Shown one piece after another: positions 29,215 to 42,240 of a stretch of 64,000 nt of DNA; the stretch's first letter is position 1; each line of letters opens with the position of its first letter. The translations under genes and the position numbers were made by a program. The notes below the pieces were generated by a model. The model searched no databases. It was not told the DNA's origin and worked only from the letters and a program-made list of their open reading frames with translations. This DNA is from Ceratothoa steindachneri (lineage: Eukaryota; Arthropoda; Malacostraca; Isopoda; Cymothoidae), in assembly GCA_963969495.1 (NCBI GenBank), contig OZ018335.1, forward strand, positions 82,318,354 through 82,382,353, written 5' to 3'.

Positions 29215-32200
29215 TTATATTTTTTCTATAATATGTCGATATCCTGTGCGGGTAAAAAAAAACTGTTGGTAGAGAAACTATGACTTGTGTATTTTCTTTT
29301 CTAAATGCACAATAATTTTCATTTCTTGGGATTATAGTTTACATAGTGTCTCAAAAAGCTTTTAATCCTTATAGATAGGTAAAAATCTAAACTTTGGGAA
29401 TTTAGGTAAATTTTTTACAAGTTACTCAGTTCCTCTTTTCATAAGATTTGCTTACTTTGAAAGTACTTGACGTGATATAGCTTTATAATATACATCAACA
29501 AAATTAAAACGGTAGAAACCTGGACTTTATATTTGTATGAAACCAATCTGAGCTTAGTGAATTAGAATTTTCAACGTGGTCTACACTAAGTGTTGCCAAA
29601 AAGTCATTTTTCATTCTCTCCGACTTAAACTTTCCCTGTGACTACCACGTTACTTCCAGTCGAGTAATCTCTAGTTATCACCAGACTATTCTAATGAACG
29701 TCTCAATCAGTTCCATTCAACTTCTGATTAGTGAAAAAAAATGATACGCAAAGGACTTTTTAGAAAAGTTACCAAGAACAAGCGATATTCGAATAAAAAG
29801 AGGAGGAGCTACATATGCTTGCCAATAAACTAATAAATGCAGATCTTTAGACTTTATCGCAAATTAAATATAGAAGTACGCCCTATTCAACTGTTTGCGA
29901 GAAATCATGTTAATTATGTCTATTAAACACATGAAACAAATCTCATCTCACATAGAGACCCAAATTGAGCATACTTTTAATTTGAGAGCCATTAATAGTA
30001 AATATAAAGAACTAATAGTGCAGAAAATAAGATAATAACTGAGCGTCGTGCTAAAAAAAAGGGCCCCATGCATTATGTAGTAAATTATCAAAAGAGTAGA
30101 ACCTCTGCCGCAAATTATATATTTTATTAAAAAAATGGAAGTTTATGCTACGGAGTAGATCTAGATAGAAATTATAATAAATTAATCTAGCATAATTCAT
30201 ATACTCCAAAAAAGAACAAATTAAAACAATTAATTTGAGAATGAATATCAGATCAATTCAATTAAGAAATTGAGATAAACTATCCATTGAATATGTCCGC
30301 TCTTGAGAAAGAGTCTTTATAGATGTTAGAGCAAATGACGCTCTGACAAACAAGGCTTGCTAAAGAAAATTTTATTATCGCCAAATCTTATTAGTAAATT
30401 ACTTTTTTTTTTAAATTACCAGGGCCATTAACGTTAAATATTATCGAGATGGATGGAATTTTTCTAAAATAACATTCATATCAATAGCTACAAAAACCCT
30501 GTATGAGCAAATTTCAGGCTCATCATGGCCCAAATTATTGAAAATGATATAAGTTCCTTTATTGATGCTAATAATCTTCATAAGATTCAACAGCCAGAAT
30601 TGCAACGAAAAGGCGCTTACGAGACCGGCGTTGAAAAAAGAATGGAAACATGATCATCTTCTCCTGTTGATAAGGTGTGACGGTGATGGCTGTGATTCAA
30701 AATTCTGGAACCTAGACTTATCAATTTTTTAAAAAACCCTCTATGGTTATATTATGACTCAAAGGACATTCTGCCAAAATTCGAAACAATAATAGCATAA
30801 GTTTCTAATGTTGGATACCATGAATTGAGGTGCCCCATACATGAAGACTTGATTATATATACAGTTCATCAAAAAGGTTTTACAGGTGTTGTGCTACTTT
30901 CCAAGCAATGCGGTTTATATCAACGATGAATCCCACATACGAGTATATCACTAACTTTTAAGATGATGAAACAAGGCACATTTCCAAAAATCCAAATATA
31001 TTTACGGTCATATTTCTAAATAGACGGAAATTAGCCGAGCACAGAACTAATGCTAAACTCTCTCATTACAAAACGTCGGGGCTATGTTCAGAAGTAACTA
31101 TTGCTACTGCGGGCTAACAGTAACACAAATAGCTTTTTTACAGGAAAATATTAGTATATAACAACAAAACAAATGCTACAAATTTATAGAATACAAATGA
31201 AAGCAATTTAAATATTCAGAATAATTAAAAAAGTGAGCAAATATTAAATTAACCGGGTTAAATATTAAAGTAAAGGCACCATTTCCTAATCAGAAGTTTA
31301 ACAAACCAACGACCACCAAAATTTCTTCACAGGCAAACGTTGATTTTCCCTAAGTTGACGACAACAATAAAAGGAAATATCCCCAGCAGAAACCTCGAAA
31401 GGGAGTGCCTCGTACATCTGGTACCTATAGGGGCAGCACGTCCTCTATGAACCAATTGAATTGGCAACTTCTGATTAGATTGTGACTTACTGGTCTTGAT
31501 TCCTTCAAAACATTTCCATTTTACCCACTTTTCAGGCAACCAGCATTCAAGCAGTCAAACCGTGTCCAACTCTGGGTAGAGGTTGTTTCACCTCTCCCTC
31601 TTTTCTTCATTTAAGGTAGTGAGTGTCAAAGGTCTACATTAATTTTAACTTTTCCTCCCTCTATATCCTCCTATAATTCATTTACTTGTGTATCCTTATA
31701 TTCATCTTTTAATTAATGTCCGATGACATACAAAGGAGGATCTATGTTATATATCTTCCCTGCATTTTAACTTTCTCTGCCTTCACTCCTTTCATTACAT
31801 ATCTCTTCTTACAAACTTTCTGCTTGTTAAAGCCTTGTTACTAAGCACTTTAAATTCAAAAGGAAAAGTCACAACAACTGCCATGCTGTTTAGAGCGAAA
31901 GAATTCAATTCATGACGATTCGTTAAATTTCCGCGAGAGGTTAGTGTGATTTATACAACTAAGAAACAACTGCTGGCACCAATATGACCTGAAGTTTATA
32001 CTTAGTTTCTGTTTCCTTCGATAACTCGAGTTCAAAATTGCGCGAGAAAAGGAAATAATCATATAAAGAAGAGTTGGAGGAAAGTAAGGTTAGCAAATAT
32101 ATTGAAATGCAGAGGAGTGTGAAAGTTTATGCAAAGGAGTCAAAGACAAAAACAAGGTTTAGGAGAAGAGGTGACTGACCTCTAGGATGTTAATGAATGT

Positions 32201-32701
32201 GAAAACCGACCGGTGTATGTTAACGTATGCTGGATATAACTTAGTATTTGGAATTTTTTTAAGTTGTTCCACTCTATTCTACATTTTGAAACGTGGATAT
32301 GTAAAAGAGTCATTGGTCCTTCTAAGAAACTAGTTGGATATTGAGATTGAAAGAAGAACATGTTTCAATCGATGGAAAAAAAGTAACCAACACGTCCCGA
32401 ATAATCACCAACGTTGCCTAACCAGGTAATCGTTCAATTTAATTAAGTCTCACCACAGGGCTCAAGCCATAAGGAAAGAAAGACCATCTCTAGGTAATAG
32501 AGAATAAACCAAAATATGTTATTTCGCGTTGTGGGTGAGGTCACTTTCATAAACCTTCATAGCATGAGCTAACTGCATTCAGGCTCTAACGCCTACATAA
32601 ATCCCGATAACCAATTAGGCTTTCAACATTTTTGTCAGATAGGGGAAGACTAGTGTGCTCCTCTGGCCCTAGTGACCCTAACCCCTTTTTTTAGTATTGC
32701 C
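29215..32701. other. Unassigned AT-rich DNA
   Basis: No gene or repeat family is recognised. An open frame at 31327-31539 (minus) shows no domain. Confidence 0.5.
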
Positions 32702-33440
32702 TATAGTAATGGTCAAATGTTATGAGCCTACTATTTTCTTATATAATAAAATTAATAGAACTAATGATACGTTGAATTTTGTTTAAATATGTTTGTATCG
32801 TAATTTGAAGGTAAAATATACCAAAACCAATTTATAAACTCAAGTGAAGGTCGCATTCAATATTTACAATGATGTCCCTTGTTATTCATGACTGATTTAA
32901 TTTGTTTTCTCATGCTGGAGATCATAGTTGCGATGTTACCCTGAGTGATATTGCTACATTTTTGTTCAATAAGAACACACAACCTCTCACAATATGATGG
33001 CTTCCCTTTATCAGGCGCCAATTCCAGGGTCAAGGTCCCAAAACTTTGAAGTTATTTTAAGCTAAGAACTTTATTAATGATTTTTCTTTAGGACAAGGTG
33101 CGTCATCCTGCTGAAAAACACAATTATCTTCCCCAAAGTGCTGCTTAACTGTTAGAAAAATGTGCTGTTCAAGCAGATTCTTGGCACCATTTTGAGTTTT
33201 TATCAATTTTCTTGGGCAAAACTGTTAGTAGTCCCGTTTCTATAGACGAGAAGCGGCCACGGACAAAAAGAGTGTCTGTATGCTTCACCCTGGACACGAG
33301 ACATGACTCGTGGAAGTGTATTCCCTTTTCTCCTCCTAACGAGGGAACTTCAAGAAACTTCAAGCAGGCAGGAGGGAGCTACATCAGAAAATATCACTTT
33401 GCTACAATATTCAACAGCCCCGTCTTTATATTCTTACAAA
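32702..33440 (-). pseudogene. Tc1 transposase remnant
   Basis: On the minus strand the frame from about 33380 down reads LKFLEVPSLGGEKGIHFHE, VKHTDTLFVRGRFSS and GLLTVLPKKIDKN, corresponding to the Tc1 pattern after the first catalytic Asp ('VkhgggsvmvWGcfs...gpl..l'). Further on come FGEDNCVFQQDDAPC with the second catalytic Asp, FKVLGPWPWN, and at the end MISSMRKQIKSVMNNKGHH. The DD34E glutamate region is lost by deletion after WPWN. A diverged terminus, TATAGTAATGGTCAAA, lies at 32702. It resembles TACAGTCATTGCCAAA at 61055. The element is inactive. Confidence 0.75.
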
Positions 33441-35430
33441 AAGTGTATCCTATTCATTAGGCGAAACACATATATTCTGACCCAGCCCACTTCCAGTAAT
33501 CCTGAGGCGAACCACACTTGGAGATCTACCTTTAAGTGGTAAATGGCCATTCCCGTAGACCTGAATGACAAATGCCTTCAAAGGAATTGTTATGGACTCC
33601 AGGCTAATTGGAAGGTATATCGGAGGCTCGTCAATGCCCGATTCCTTTTCTTATCTGCCTTAAGGAGATTGTGTTGTTTGCGTATCCCCTGCTCAGCTTC
33701 CAGCTATACGAGGATTTACATTCCGCAGCACCAAGAAATGGGGGTAGGATAAGAGGATGCTTGAGGCATACAATGTGATCTCTGTTGTTTATTTGGCCTT
33801 GATACCTCCCTCGTTGCAATGGCGCTACATCTACACCTAGGAAGGAGGTACTCTCGTGTCTCTCTATATATCACACCATTAGCCTACCTCAATGAAGCAG
33901 ATTTACGCCCCTTTAACTTGGATCTTGGGACACATGCTCAGATATTAAGTTTTTGGAGGTTGATGAAATCCATGCTAGCGATCCCTTTCCATTAATATAT
34001 CTATAAATTCAAATTTATAGGCCAACGTATAGTTATAAATTTATTCTATACTAAAATGTTATGACAAACTTGTTTTTATTTTAATCCATTTGACAAAACC
34101 AACCTTTTTACAAGATTTCAATTTTAGCCTCTCGTAAACAGTCTTAGGTTTAAGCGAAAGTATGTCGTTACCCATATGGATCACTTAAATTTTAATGTGT
34201 TTAATTAATAACCTCTTTCATAAGTCTCGTTTATCCTTTGATGAGATGGGTGACGTAAAGGAAAATAGACAAAGACAAAAACCGGATGATATGGAATTAA
34301 AAACATATGAATTAGAAAAATATCAAAGCAGAAGGGAATTGCTTTAACATACTTATCACCATCAATGTCGCTAGTACCATAGGCGGGCATTTACTGTAGA
34401 TATCTTATTTCTAGAGGGTTCAACAGAAATAAATTAGATAAACATTTTGAATTACAATCCTGAATACAGTAGGAAAATATTACGAATATATGAACAAATG
34501 TCGAACAGATTATGTTTTGAAGATAAAGATCATATTAATTTTTAGCATTACAATAAAAGAAACTTTTAGGTTGGTGGTTTTGAATGTTTGTACGGATTCT
34601 ACCCAAATTAAATCATCATCTGGAATTTTGTTCTAATACTATCTATGATCAAATAATAGTAGCCTAGTGCTTTTAATCAGTTATGTCGTGATTCCTGTTT
34701 CTTTTCGAAAATATAAGTTTTTCTTTCATATTTTCCATATTCTAACTTTTTTCTAGTGAAATTAAATACAATTGCTGATTATCTCATCTTTATTCATTTT
34801 TTACTTGAATAACTGATGGCCTGGTTATCTTAGCTTACTCAAAATTCATTATTAGGAAGAAAATAAATTATGGGGTGTCCCACGTTTACAGAAAATAGAT
34901 ATATAGAGCATATAAATGATCAATTTGGCCTCAATAAAGATGAAGTTGCAGTGGTGTCAATAAAGTTAACTTAAATTACGTTCGCGCAAGTCAAACGAAT
35001 TAAAAAAAAAGATTTTACCTAATATATAAGTGAGATAAGATTGGAATTAATTAGTGGATGGTGTGAGTACAGATTAAAGAGAAAAAATAGTGAGACATTA
35101 TATAGCTCCTTAGAGAACTGGTTTAAAGCTCTTGCATTCTGTGTTTATACAGAACATTTATGTCATGTATTCAGCAAAGTTTGACAAAAAGTTCGGCCAC
35201 AAGCAAAATGAATCTTAAAAGCATTAAACGTAATTTGTCGCCGTTGACAACTCTAAATTTCACCCATGCGTGTTTTCATCCATCGGTTCTCTCATCTTCC
35301 TATCATAGTACGCTCAGTTGTTCACCGCATGTGGAGGAAGCAATAAAATATCTGAATTCAATTCTTCAAACTCTTGAAAATAAATGCTGCGAAGATATCC
35401 GAGTGTATTAGTTTTATTATGAGGACGATG
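33441..35430. other. Unassigned AT-rich DNA
   Basis: No supported gene. A frame at 35160-35411 (plus, 83 codons) has an ordinary composition but no recognised domain and no clear splice sites. The N-terminal part of the neighbouring Tc1 or mariner relics may lie here in unrecognisable form. Confidence 0.4.
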
Positions 35431-36200
35431 CAAAGGATCAGGAAAAAGGTAGATGAGTCAGGCTGTGATTACGATGGTTGAGCGTCTCGGAAACTAAACT
35501 CTAATTGTTCTGATACAAAAAGGCCATCACTGACAACAGGCAGTTATTGCATAAGGACAAACGCTTCTACTCACACAATATGAGAAATGGCCAACTTCTA
35601 TCGCTGAATATGAAGGACAAACAGGAGGATCGGGCTGCAAAGGTTGTGAACAAACTAAAGCATCTAGTCAAGCCTGACATAGTTTGGTTCTGCTCAGACA
35701 AGAAGAATTTCTGTGAGGTAGTCAACTCGTTGTCTCCCCGTCAGACGTACCTAGAATTATGGAGAGCAAGTTCACGTTTAATATCATGGTGTTTGGGGAG
35801 GTCAAGAGCGAGGGCCATCTTATGCCCCCGTATAAATTCTGGGATGACTACATCAAACGCATAATGTAGTTGCATTTGCCCTGTATCCAGCATGTTACCG
35901 TTGGAAGGTCACACAAGCATAAGGACGATTTTTCTATGTTCGCCAATTTCTTTGACCACATAACTCCGAGCATTAGCACTATTAACTCTCCAGACTTTTA
36001 CCTCATGAAACATATTTGTGGACCGTAGTAGAGGAAGAGTCAAACCTTCATAGTCCCTGTGAACCATTAATGTGTAGCTAAGTCTAGGTTCACCTCAGTT
36101 TTAACCCATTTAAACAGTAAGACCGTCGTAAAGGGCTGCAGATGGTTCCGATGTCGCCTAGACACCGTAGTTAAGGCCGATGTCGATTTTATTGAATAAA
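35431..36200 (+). pseudogene. Mariner-type transposase remnant
   Basis: A Tc1/mariner superfamily transposase. RNGQLLSLNM and KVVNKLKHL are followed by IVWFCSDKKNFC, the first catalytic Asp region (usually FSDEKNF), and then in shifted frames FFDHITPSISTINSPDFYL, the third catalytic Asp region ('SPDlNPlDY'). The end reads CRWFRCRLDTVVKADVDFIE, typical of the C-terminus. The segment with the second Asp (QQDSAP) is missing. Stops and frameshifts occur throughout. Confidence 0.7.
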
Positions 36201-38756
36201 ATGAAAAGTAAAATACGGAAGTCTTTATCATGTACTTTTGATAAAAAATATCGCTATAAAAGATCATACTTTCTTTTATATTGAATTTCGAAAACAAACG
36301 CATCCAGTTTCCACCTTTTGAAACAACGCTTGGCAGTACAAAATTGAAAGTGCCACGCTAAATTTAAACATGAGTCCCCACATTCCCTACAGGTCCGGAA
36401 CAACTGAGAAGATATATGAAGTCGTGAGAAGATATCTTCATAAAAATCCAAATATCTAAAAGAAATAATGGAATACAATTATCAAAACCAGAATTGCTTG
36501 GAAATTACCTCCTTTCAAAAAGCCCTCTCCTCATTAGTTCCTCAAGATTTCTTTTCCTCGATGAACATTTCTAGGGAAATAGATTTTAAATAAGCATTAT
36601 TTTGAAACGATGTAAAACTAAATTTTAACATTCATATGCAATTTTTAATTTAAAAAAATCGTTTTTACGCAATAAAAATTACAAAAAATTACTTTATAAT
36701 TATTTGTATTTTGTTTCACTTTTTCGTACATCATCCAATATATTTTATTATGACCAATTAAGCAGACGGGGCGGATGATGGTTTAGAAGAATTGAAATCT
36801 TTCCACTACATTCACCCTGTTAAAACGGTTAAGGAAATTTATGTAGATAGAGGTAAGAAGTAAATCATGAATTATATATTGCGAAAACAAAAGAGGTATG
36901 TGTTTTTAGTATGTTAGAGTGATTGGAGCTTTAATCATGTGGATTGGGGACCAATTATATTGTAGCATGAAAAGGTTTAGGGAAACACTGTTTCAAAACT
37001 AAGAAAAGAACGCTTATCTGATTAGGTGGAATAGGAAAAAAGGGTAACAGCTATATGAACTTAAGGAATTACTTCACGGGAACAACGTGAGGGGAAAATC
37101 ACAGTATTGTAGAAGCAAGTTCCGAGGGTATAATCCTCAAATTTATTATTCTGATAAACTCGGATAAAATTTATGGTTAATATTGTCTAAAACCTAATTT
37201 TATATTTAATATTGTGAATAAAGTTATTATTTGCGAAATTTAAAGCATTCCACATGAGATTAAAATAAGGCATTTATTGCATTACAGCAGAACACCATAA
37301 AGATGTATAAATAGTATACAAAGTAAAGGGAACAACCATTCACTTTAATACTCATCTCATAAAATGCACTTTTTCGATGAACCAAAGATTTACTCGCCAT
37401 TGTGTTACGGCTGATTTATTTTAATGCGACTTCACAAGAAGAAAATGCATTTTATTTTTAAGATTCTACCCACAGGATTTGACGACAATTAAGGAAACTG
37501 CACACGTGTCATTTGAGCTAGTAAACCGAGTCTAGAAAGTTATCATTCACTAGATGATTTGCTAAAGTGATGGGAATTCAGAGTTCACTAGAGTAGAATA
37601 TATCAGCTGATATTTTTTGTTTTGAGGACAAAACATTCTCATGACGCCATATCAACGCGCAAGAATTGGTACCCATTTCATTATATAGGATTAATTTAGA
37701 AATGTTTTTCTATTGAGTATTTAAAATAACCTAATAACCTAATTGTTCGTTTAGGAAATTCTTGTTTATTGGATCTCTTTGATAATATTATATCTTAATT
37801 AAAAGTTTAAAATGTCCAATTTAACAAAAAACTCCCTTTATCATACGAGTATATGCATATTCGACTTTTCTGTAAACTTATTTTTTTCTACAGTTTTCAG
37901 CATCTGATTTTTTTTTATAATTATCAAACCTAGTTGTGTTAAGCGCCCAAACTTCAATTAATATAATTTGATCATGATATTATTCAAGTTGAACATTAAT
38001 TTGCTTTTTCAGTTTTTTAATTAATGTTCACCTTCCTTTGCTCAAAGGATACGAGGCTTGCATCGAAGCATTTCGGTGCCAATGGTACAAAAACTACTGC
38101 TGCTCAGCTCTCGCTTGGGGAAATTAAAATAGGAATAATAAAATAAATGAAAGAAGAAACCATTTATCTGTCTATGAGCAAAGTTCCAGTTTCAACAACT
38201 TCTTAGTATTGAGGAAGCAATGCTACCCTATACGTTTGCTGTTATGTTTAATAACTATTTTAAATTCTGCGCTTTCTTTCCCCTTGGATCTTTCATCTAT
38301 TTAAAGCTCTGGAACTCATAAACAACATTCTAAGTTTAGTAAATAAGAGAGTTTTTTTTAGTTTACTAAAGCATACACAGCACTTTTTCAGCTAGAATTT
38401 GCGACACGAGACAGAAATCCATATTAGCAATGGGTAAGGGAAGAACAAGAATATTAATTTGAAACTCGTGTCTTCCAACTTTCACTGAACCGTTTTAATC
38501 TCACAAACGATTTCACATTGAGGGTAAAATTACGACAATTTCTGTTAGAAGTAATCGTTGCTTTTATCAAATGGTCCTTTAACGGCGGAAGTTAATTTGG
38601 ATCAAGACGCTTCTTTTTAAATAAAATTTATAAAAAGAAAATCATCAGACAATTGACAAAATACAATTTCCTAAAACATCACATAAATACATTTTACTCG
38701 AAATTCTTTCTCTGCTATCAATGAATTAACTGTGACTCTCTCTCTCTCTCTCTTGC

Positions 38757-38806
<50 letters not shown>

Positions 38807-39649
38807 TGAATTAATTTACTACAAAATGTATTATATGAATTCTTCCATAGAGTGCTATATACTTCTGCCCAAGGGTGCACATGTAGGTGTGGAGACTAGC
38901 TGACCATTCAAAAGTAATCCTATATTAGTAGGAACAAATAAAAATGATCTAATCCACGGCTATTATACTCATTCGAACATACCTGAGGAATGTAACCGCC
39001 GTCATTAAAAATGAAAGAATGTAAAGAATAATAGTGGAAAAGGCAAAGTTTGAAATATAATATAATTGCTGACATTCTCAAAGCTAATTGCTTGAGTAAG
39101 CAATGACTGTTTAAAAGCACCATGAAGTTTTTTTTGTTTTTTAGGAGCAAATTGAGAATTAATATAAGTTTGTGTGTGTGTAGGGGACAAAAGGGTGTGT
39201 GGGTAAATTGACGAAAATAGACAAGTGGTGAAGAAACTAGTGTGGGAGATTTGCAAAGATGGCTGAGCCTGGTGATCAGCCCTATCGCTTTCAGTATTTT
39301 TTGTCGTCTGTTTCCTTTTTTGTTTTCGTTAGAGTTTTCATTATTATGGCGTTAAAGCCATTTTTCTTTAATAATATTAATGTTGTTGGTTATGTAATGT
39401 TGTTATGTATTTTGCTGTTGTTATAATAAATTACTTTAAGTTTTGTGCTTAGTTTCTTTCTTTTTTATTTATTTTGTAGTAAGTGTACTTTTTGTGAGAT
39501 TGGTTTGTTCTTTCTTTAAGTCTTTATCGGTGGAGATGAGTGATTTTCATTGTTTGGAGTGATTTTTCATTGTTTGGGGTATTGTTCAATTAATCGGTTT
39601 TGCTCAATATCTTTGTTAAAATACAATCCTTTTTATGCGTTGAACGGCA
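36201..39649. other. Unassigned AT-rich DNA with T-rich LINE tail
   Basis: No supported gene. A (TA)n tract lies at 38758-38805, preceded by a short TC run. From about 39290 to 39640 the plus strand is T-rich and C-poor. That is consistent with the A-rich 3' untranslated region of the minus-strand LINE that follows. Confidence 0.45.
38758..38805. repeat. (TA)n microsatellite
   Basis: About 24 TA units, directly after a (TC)n run at about 38737-38754. Confidence 0.95.
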
Positions 39650-41150
39650 CTACATTTTCGACGGCCAATAGGCTAGTGGAACTCGGAAATCTCGGTGAGA
39701 TCTAGCTCTTCTGTTCTGGTTAATCATTTTAATGATTTCTTCATTCGTTCTCGACTTACCACCTCCTGCATATGCCTTGTCCGTTCTTTGATAACCTGTT
39801 AATGGGACCTAACTCTGTATCCCAGTGCAGCTCTTCTTAAAGTCTTCTAGCTCGCATACGTGTACCTGTGATTCGCTGCATGCCTTTGTTCTCTACTACT
39901 TGTAGTTTCCTCTCTTGATTCAGCAATACACAGGAGAGGGCGGAAGCGGGTTTTAGAAGCGTAGATCTTACAATGGCATTGTAAATATTCTTCTTGTTGC
40001 TCTCACTGATATTTCGAAACATGTATAGAGGCTGACTGCGCCTGAGCCCTTCGAAATTCGATTAGAAACGTGCTTTCTCTACCCGGATGAAGTACTTTTC
40101 AATACGAGTACATTGTACTTCTTGGTGTTTGGATAGCGCTTATTACCCATGATGACACCATAAAGTAGTCTCCTGCCAATAGGGCCTACCATAAATTTCT
40201 CCTTGCTGGTTTTAATTTTCCTTTGGGCGTCGTAGATGTTTAATCTTTCGATTTCTGCCGCTGTCATTCGAGCTTGCATAGGCGCATTCCTCCAAGAACA
40301 AGTGACTATCTGGCTAAAATCATGGTGGTATTGAATATTGAAGCACGTAGGGTCCGCAAGGCCTGGGACATCTGTGGCGTAAATCGAGGGGCAAGTGGAA
40401 ACTTTGGTCCGTCCGTGAACCCTAAACTTACATACGCTGCCCTCTACATTATATAGTCACAGAGAGTTCTTTCTAAGTTTTTAACTTAGTCCAGTCGTAG
40501 TATCTTGAACTGCATTCCCTGTTGTCACACTTTATCCAACGTTTTTGGTGAATCCCGACAAACAATGTCCACGTAACTCCTCTCCCGTTTAGTTTGGGCT
40601 AGCTTTTCCGTGATGACATTTATCGCCATTTCCGTACTTCACTTTTTACGAAATACAAACTAGTACGGGTTGTAAAGGAAGTTCTCCTCCAGGTGATGCA
40701 CCACTCTTTGGTTGGGAACCTTCTCGAAGAGCTTCCCACCAAATTCCAAAAGTAAAATTGGCCGGTAGTTCTCTCTCTCAACCTCGGGTCCTTACTGTGC
40801 TTTCGCAAGAAAATCATTTATGCTGTTTTATAAACATCTGGAAAGTATCCCGAGCTCAGACATGAGTTAAAAATCCTTCTCATTCACTCGATGAGATTGG
40901 TTAGTGCCTCTTTCAAAGTCTAATTTCGAAAGCCCGGATTGACCCGGGGCTTTTTGAAGGAATGTGCGTAGCGTGCAGAGTATTTCCTCTTCAGTAATCT
41001 TGGCGTCTCCGTGGCGCTGTATATTCATTTGGTGGTGAGGGTATGTTCTATTTTTTTGGCCATTGAGCTCGTCTATGATTTTGCTTTCGACGATCTGGAG
41101 ACTGCAAACTAGGGCAAAAGTCGGTCTACTTATCACAGCCTACTACGACT
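39650..41150 (-). pseudogene. Jockey-like LINE (LINE C), reverse transcriptase remnant
   Basis: Minus-strand reverse transcriptase of the same clade as LINE A. Pieces in order from 41136 downward: ITEEEILCTLRTFLQKAPGQ; in a shifted frame NYRPILLLEFGGKLFEKV and LEENFLYNPY; then SYVDIVCRD with LDKV (the FDKVW motif); MQARMTAAEIERLNI; and finally IYNAIVRSTLLKP with LQVVENKGMQRITG near 39840-40020, the usual C-terminal 'vyraivRsil.Y...vW'. The active-site ADD motif is not preserved. Many frameshifts and stops are present, and no endonuclease was recognised. Confidence 0.7.
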
Positions 41151-41581
41151 AGGCTATATAAAAAAATAACATTATGTAAATAACAAATAACAACGATATA
41201 AAAGCTCAAAGGCTAAAAAAACAACAACAACCCCCAAAACAAACCAAAATGGCAAAAGGAAGGAAGCGCGCTCCGGAGTCAGGGGTAGGGAACATCCAAC
41301 CCACGAAAAACAATAAAATAAAGTGGAGGAGGCCAGCCTCGTCGAAAAACTCGTATACTCCGCAAGTCCGTGTGCACAAACCAGTTCCGAGTACAAGGGA
41401 AAAGCGGTTGTGACTGCGCTAGTTTCCGTAGCAGGACAGGTAACGTGCATGAAGATCAGCCAGACTGAGACATTCAAGAAATATGTGCCAAACAGTCGGC
41501 ACAATAAGGCGCAGGCAGGCGCTCCTTCAAATGACGGTACGTCCCGCGAGTGTCTCCAATTCGGAGAGGAAAGAAAGTAGC
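41151..41581. other. Junction of two LINE remnants
   Basis: Starts A-rich. A plus-strand frame begins ATGGCAAAAGGAAGG at 41249 (MAKGRKRAPESGVGNIQP), and a shifted frame runs 41323-41580. It might be the start of a LINE ORF1 in plus orientation, but no domain supports that. Confidence 0.25.
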
Positions 41582-42240
41582 CTAAACCCGTGGCGGCATC
41601 ATGGAGTAGGTCCCTAGAAAAATTTGCAGCGCAATGGAACGCAATTTAAGGTTGCCCTTGACCGTCTCACATCTTCTTGGCCAGGCAGCCAGGAGAGGAG
41701 CCCGGAGAGCTGCCCGTATTCTTGCCATGTAATCGCTGTGAGGTAAAGCAAAATGCTGGTTTGGTTGCTTAGTCCTCGCAATTCCTACATGTGCAGGAAC
41801 ACAACAGAAGATAAGTTCGCCATCTTTCCGGCTCGCCAAAATCATGGCCTCACGGAAGTCACGAACCAGGGAATTCGGAGATTCCAATGCCCCGAGAGCA
41901 CTCGAGCGGTTTATTACAACCAGATCAGCCGTTTAGATATACGCAGCGACTAGCTGAGCCCCGCTGACTTTAAACAGAGGAAATGAGCGTCGAAACCGAC
42001 CCACTCTTGGGACCTAAAGCCATCCGTATACAGCCACACGCTTCTAGCGTGACACGAAGTTTGTCCCCAAAAGGCCGAACGCAATATTCCTGGCGACAAA
42101 TAGTCAATGTTAGTAACCTCCAGGGTGATGTCCTGGGCAGGGCCAGGTGCGCCACCAGTGCAAAAGCTACATATAACGAGCTCTCGAAGGAGTTTCCTAG
42201 ACCTAAACTCAAAGGGCTTATGGTAACATAGTCACAGTCT
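41582..42240 (-). pseudogene. LINE B RNase H domain remnant
   Basis: SPNSLVRDFREAMILA leads into ELIFCCVPAHVGIARTKQPN, the 'w.P.HvGi.GNe.AD' segment of RNase H in I-like LINEs. The upstream part (near 41950-42060) carries a degraded form of the DG-containing first strand in another frame. It ends with LRAPLLAAW, the typical 'W...W' C-terminal region. Confidence 0.6.

Noticed and set aside
35160..35411. 83-codon frame upstream of the mariner remnant
   Set aside because: Ordinary composition but no motif or splice sites; could be chance.
41172..41504. 110-codon hydrophobic minus-strand frame
   Set aside because: It is the reverse of an A-rich, basic plus-strand stretch; hydrophobicity comes from T-rich DNA. 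No transporter motif.
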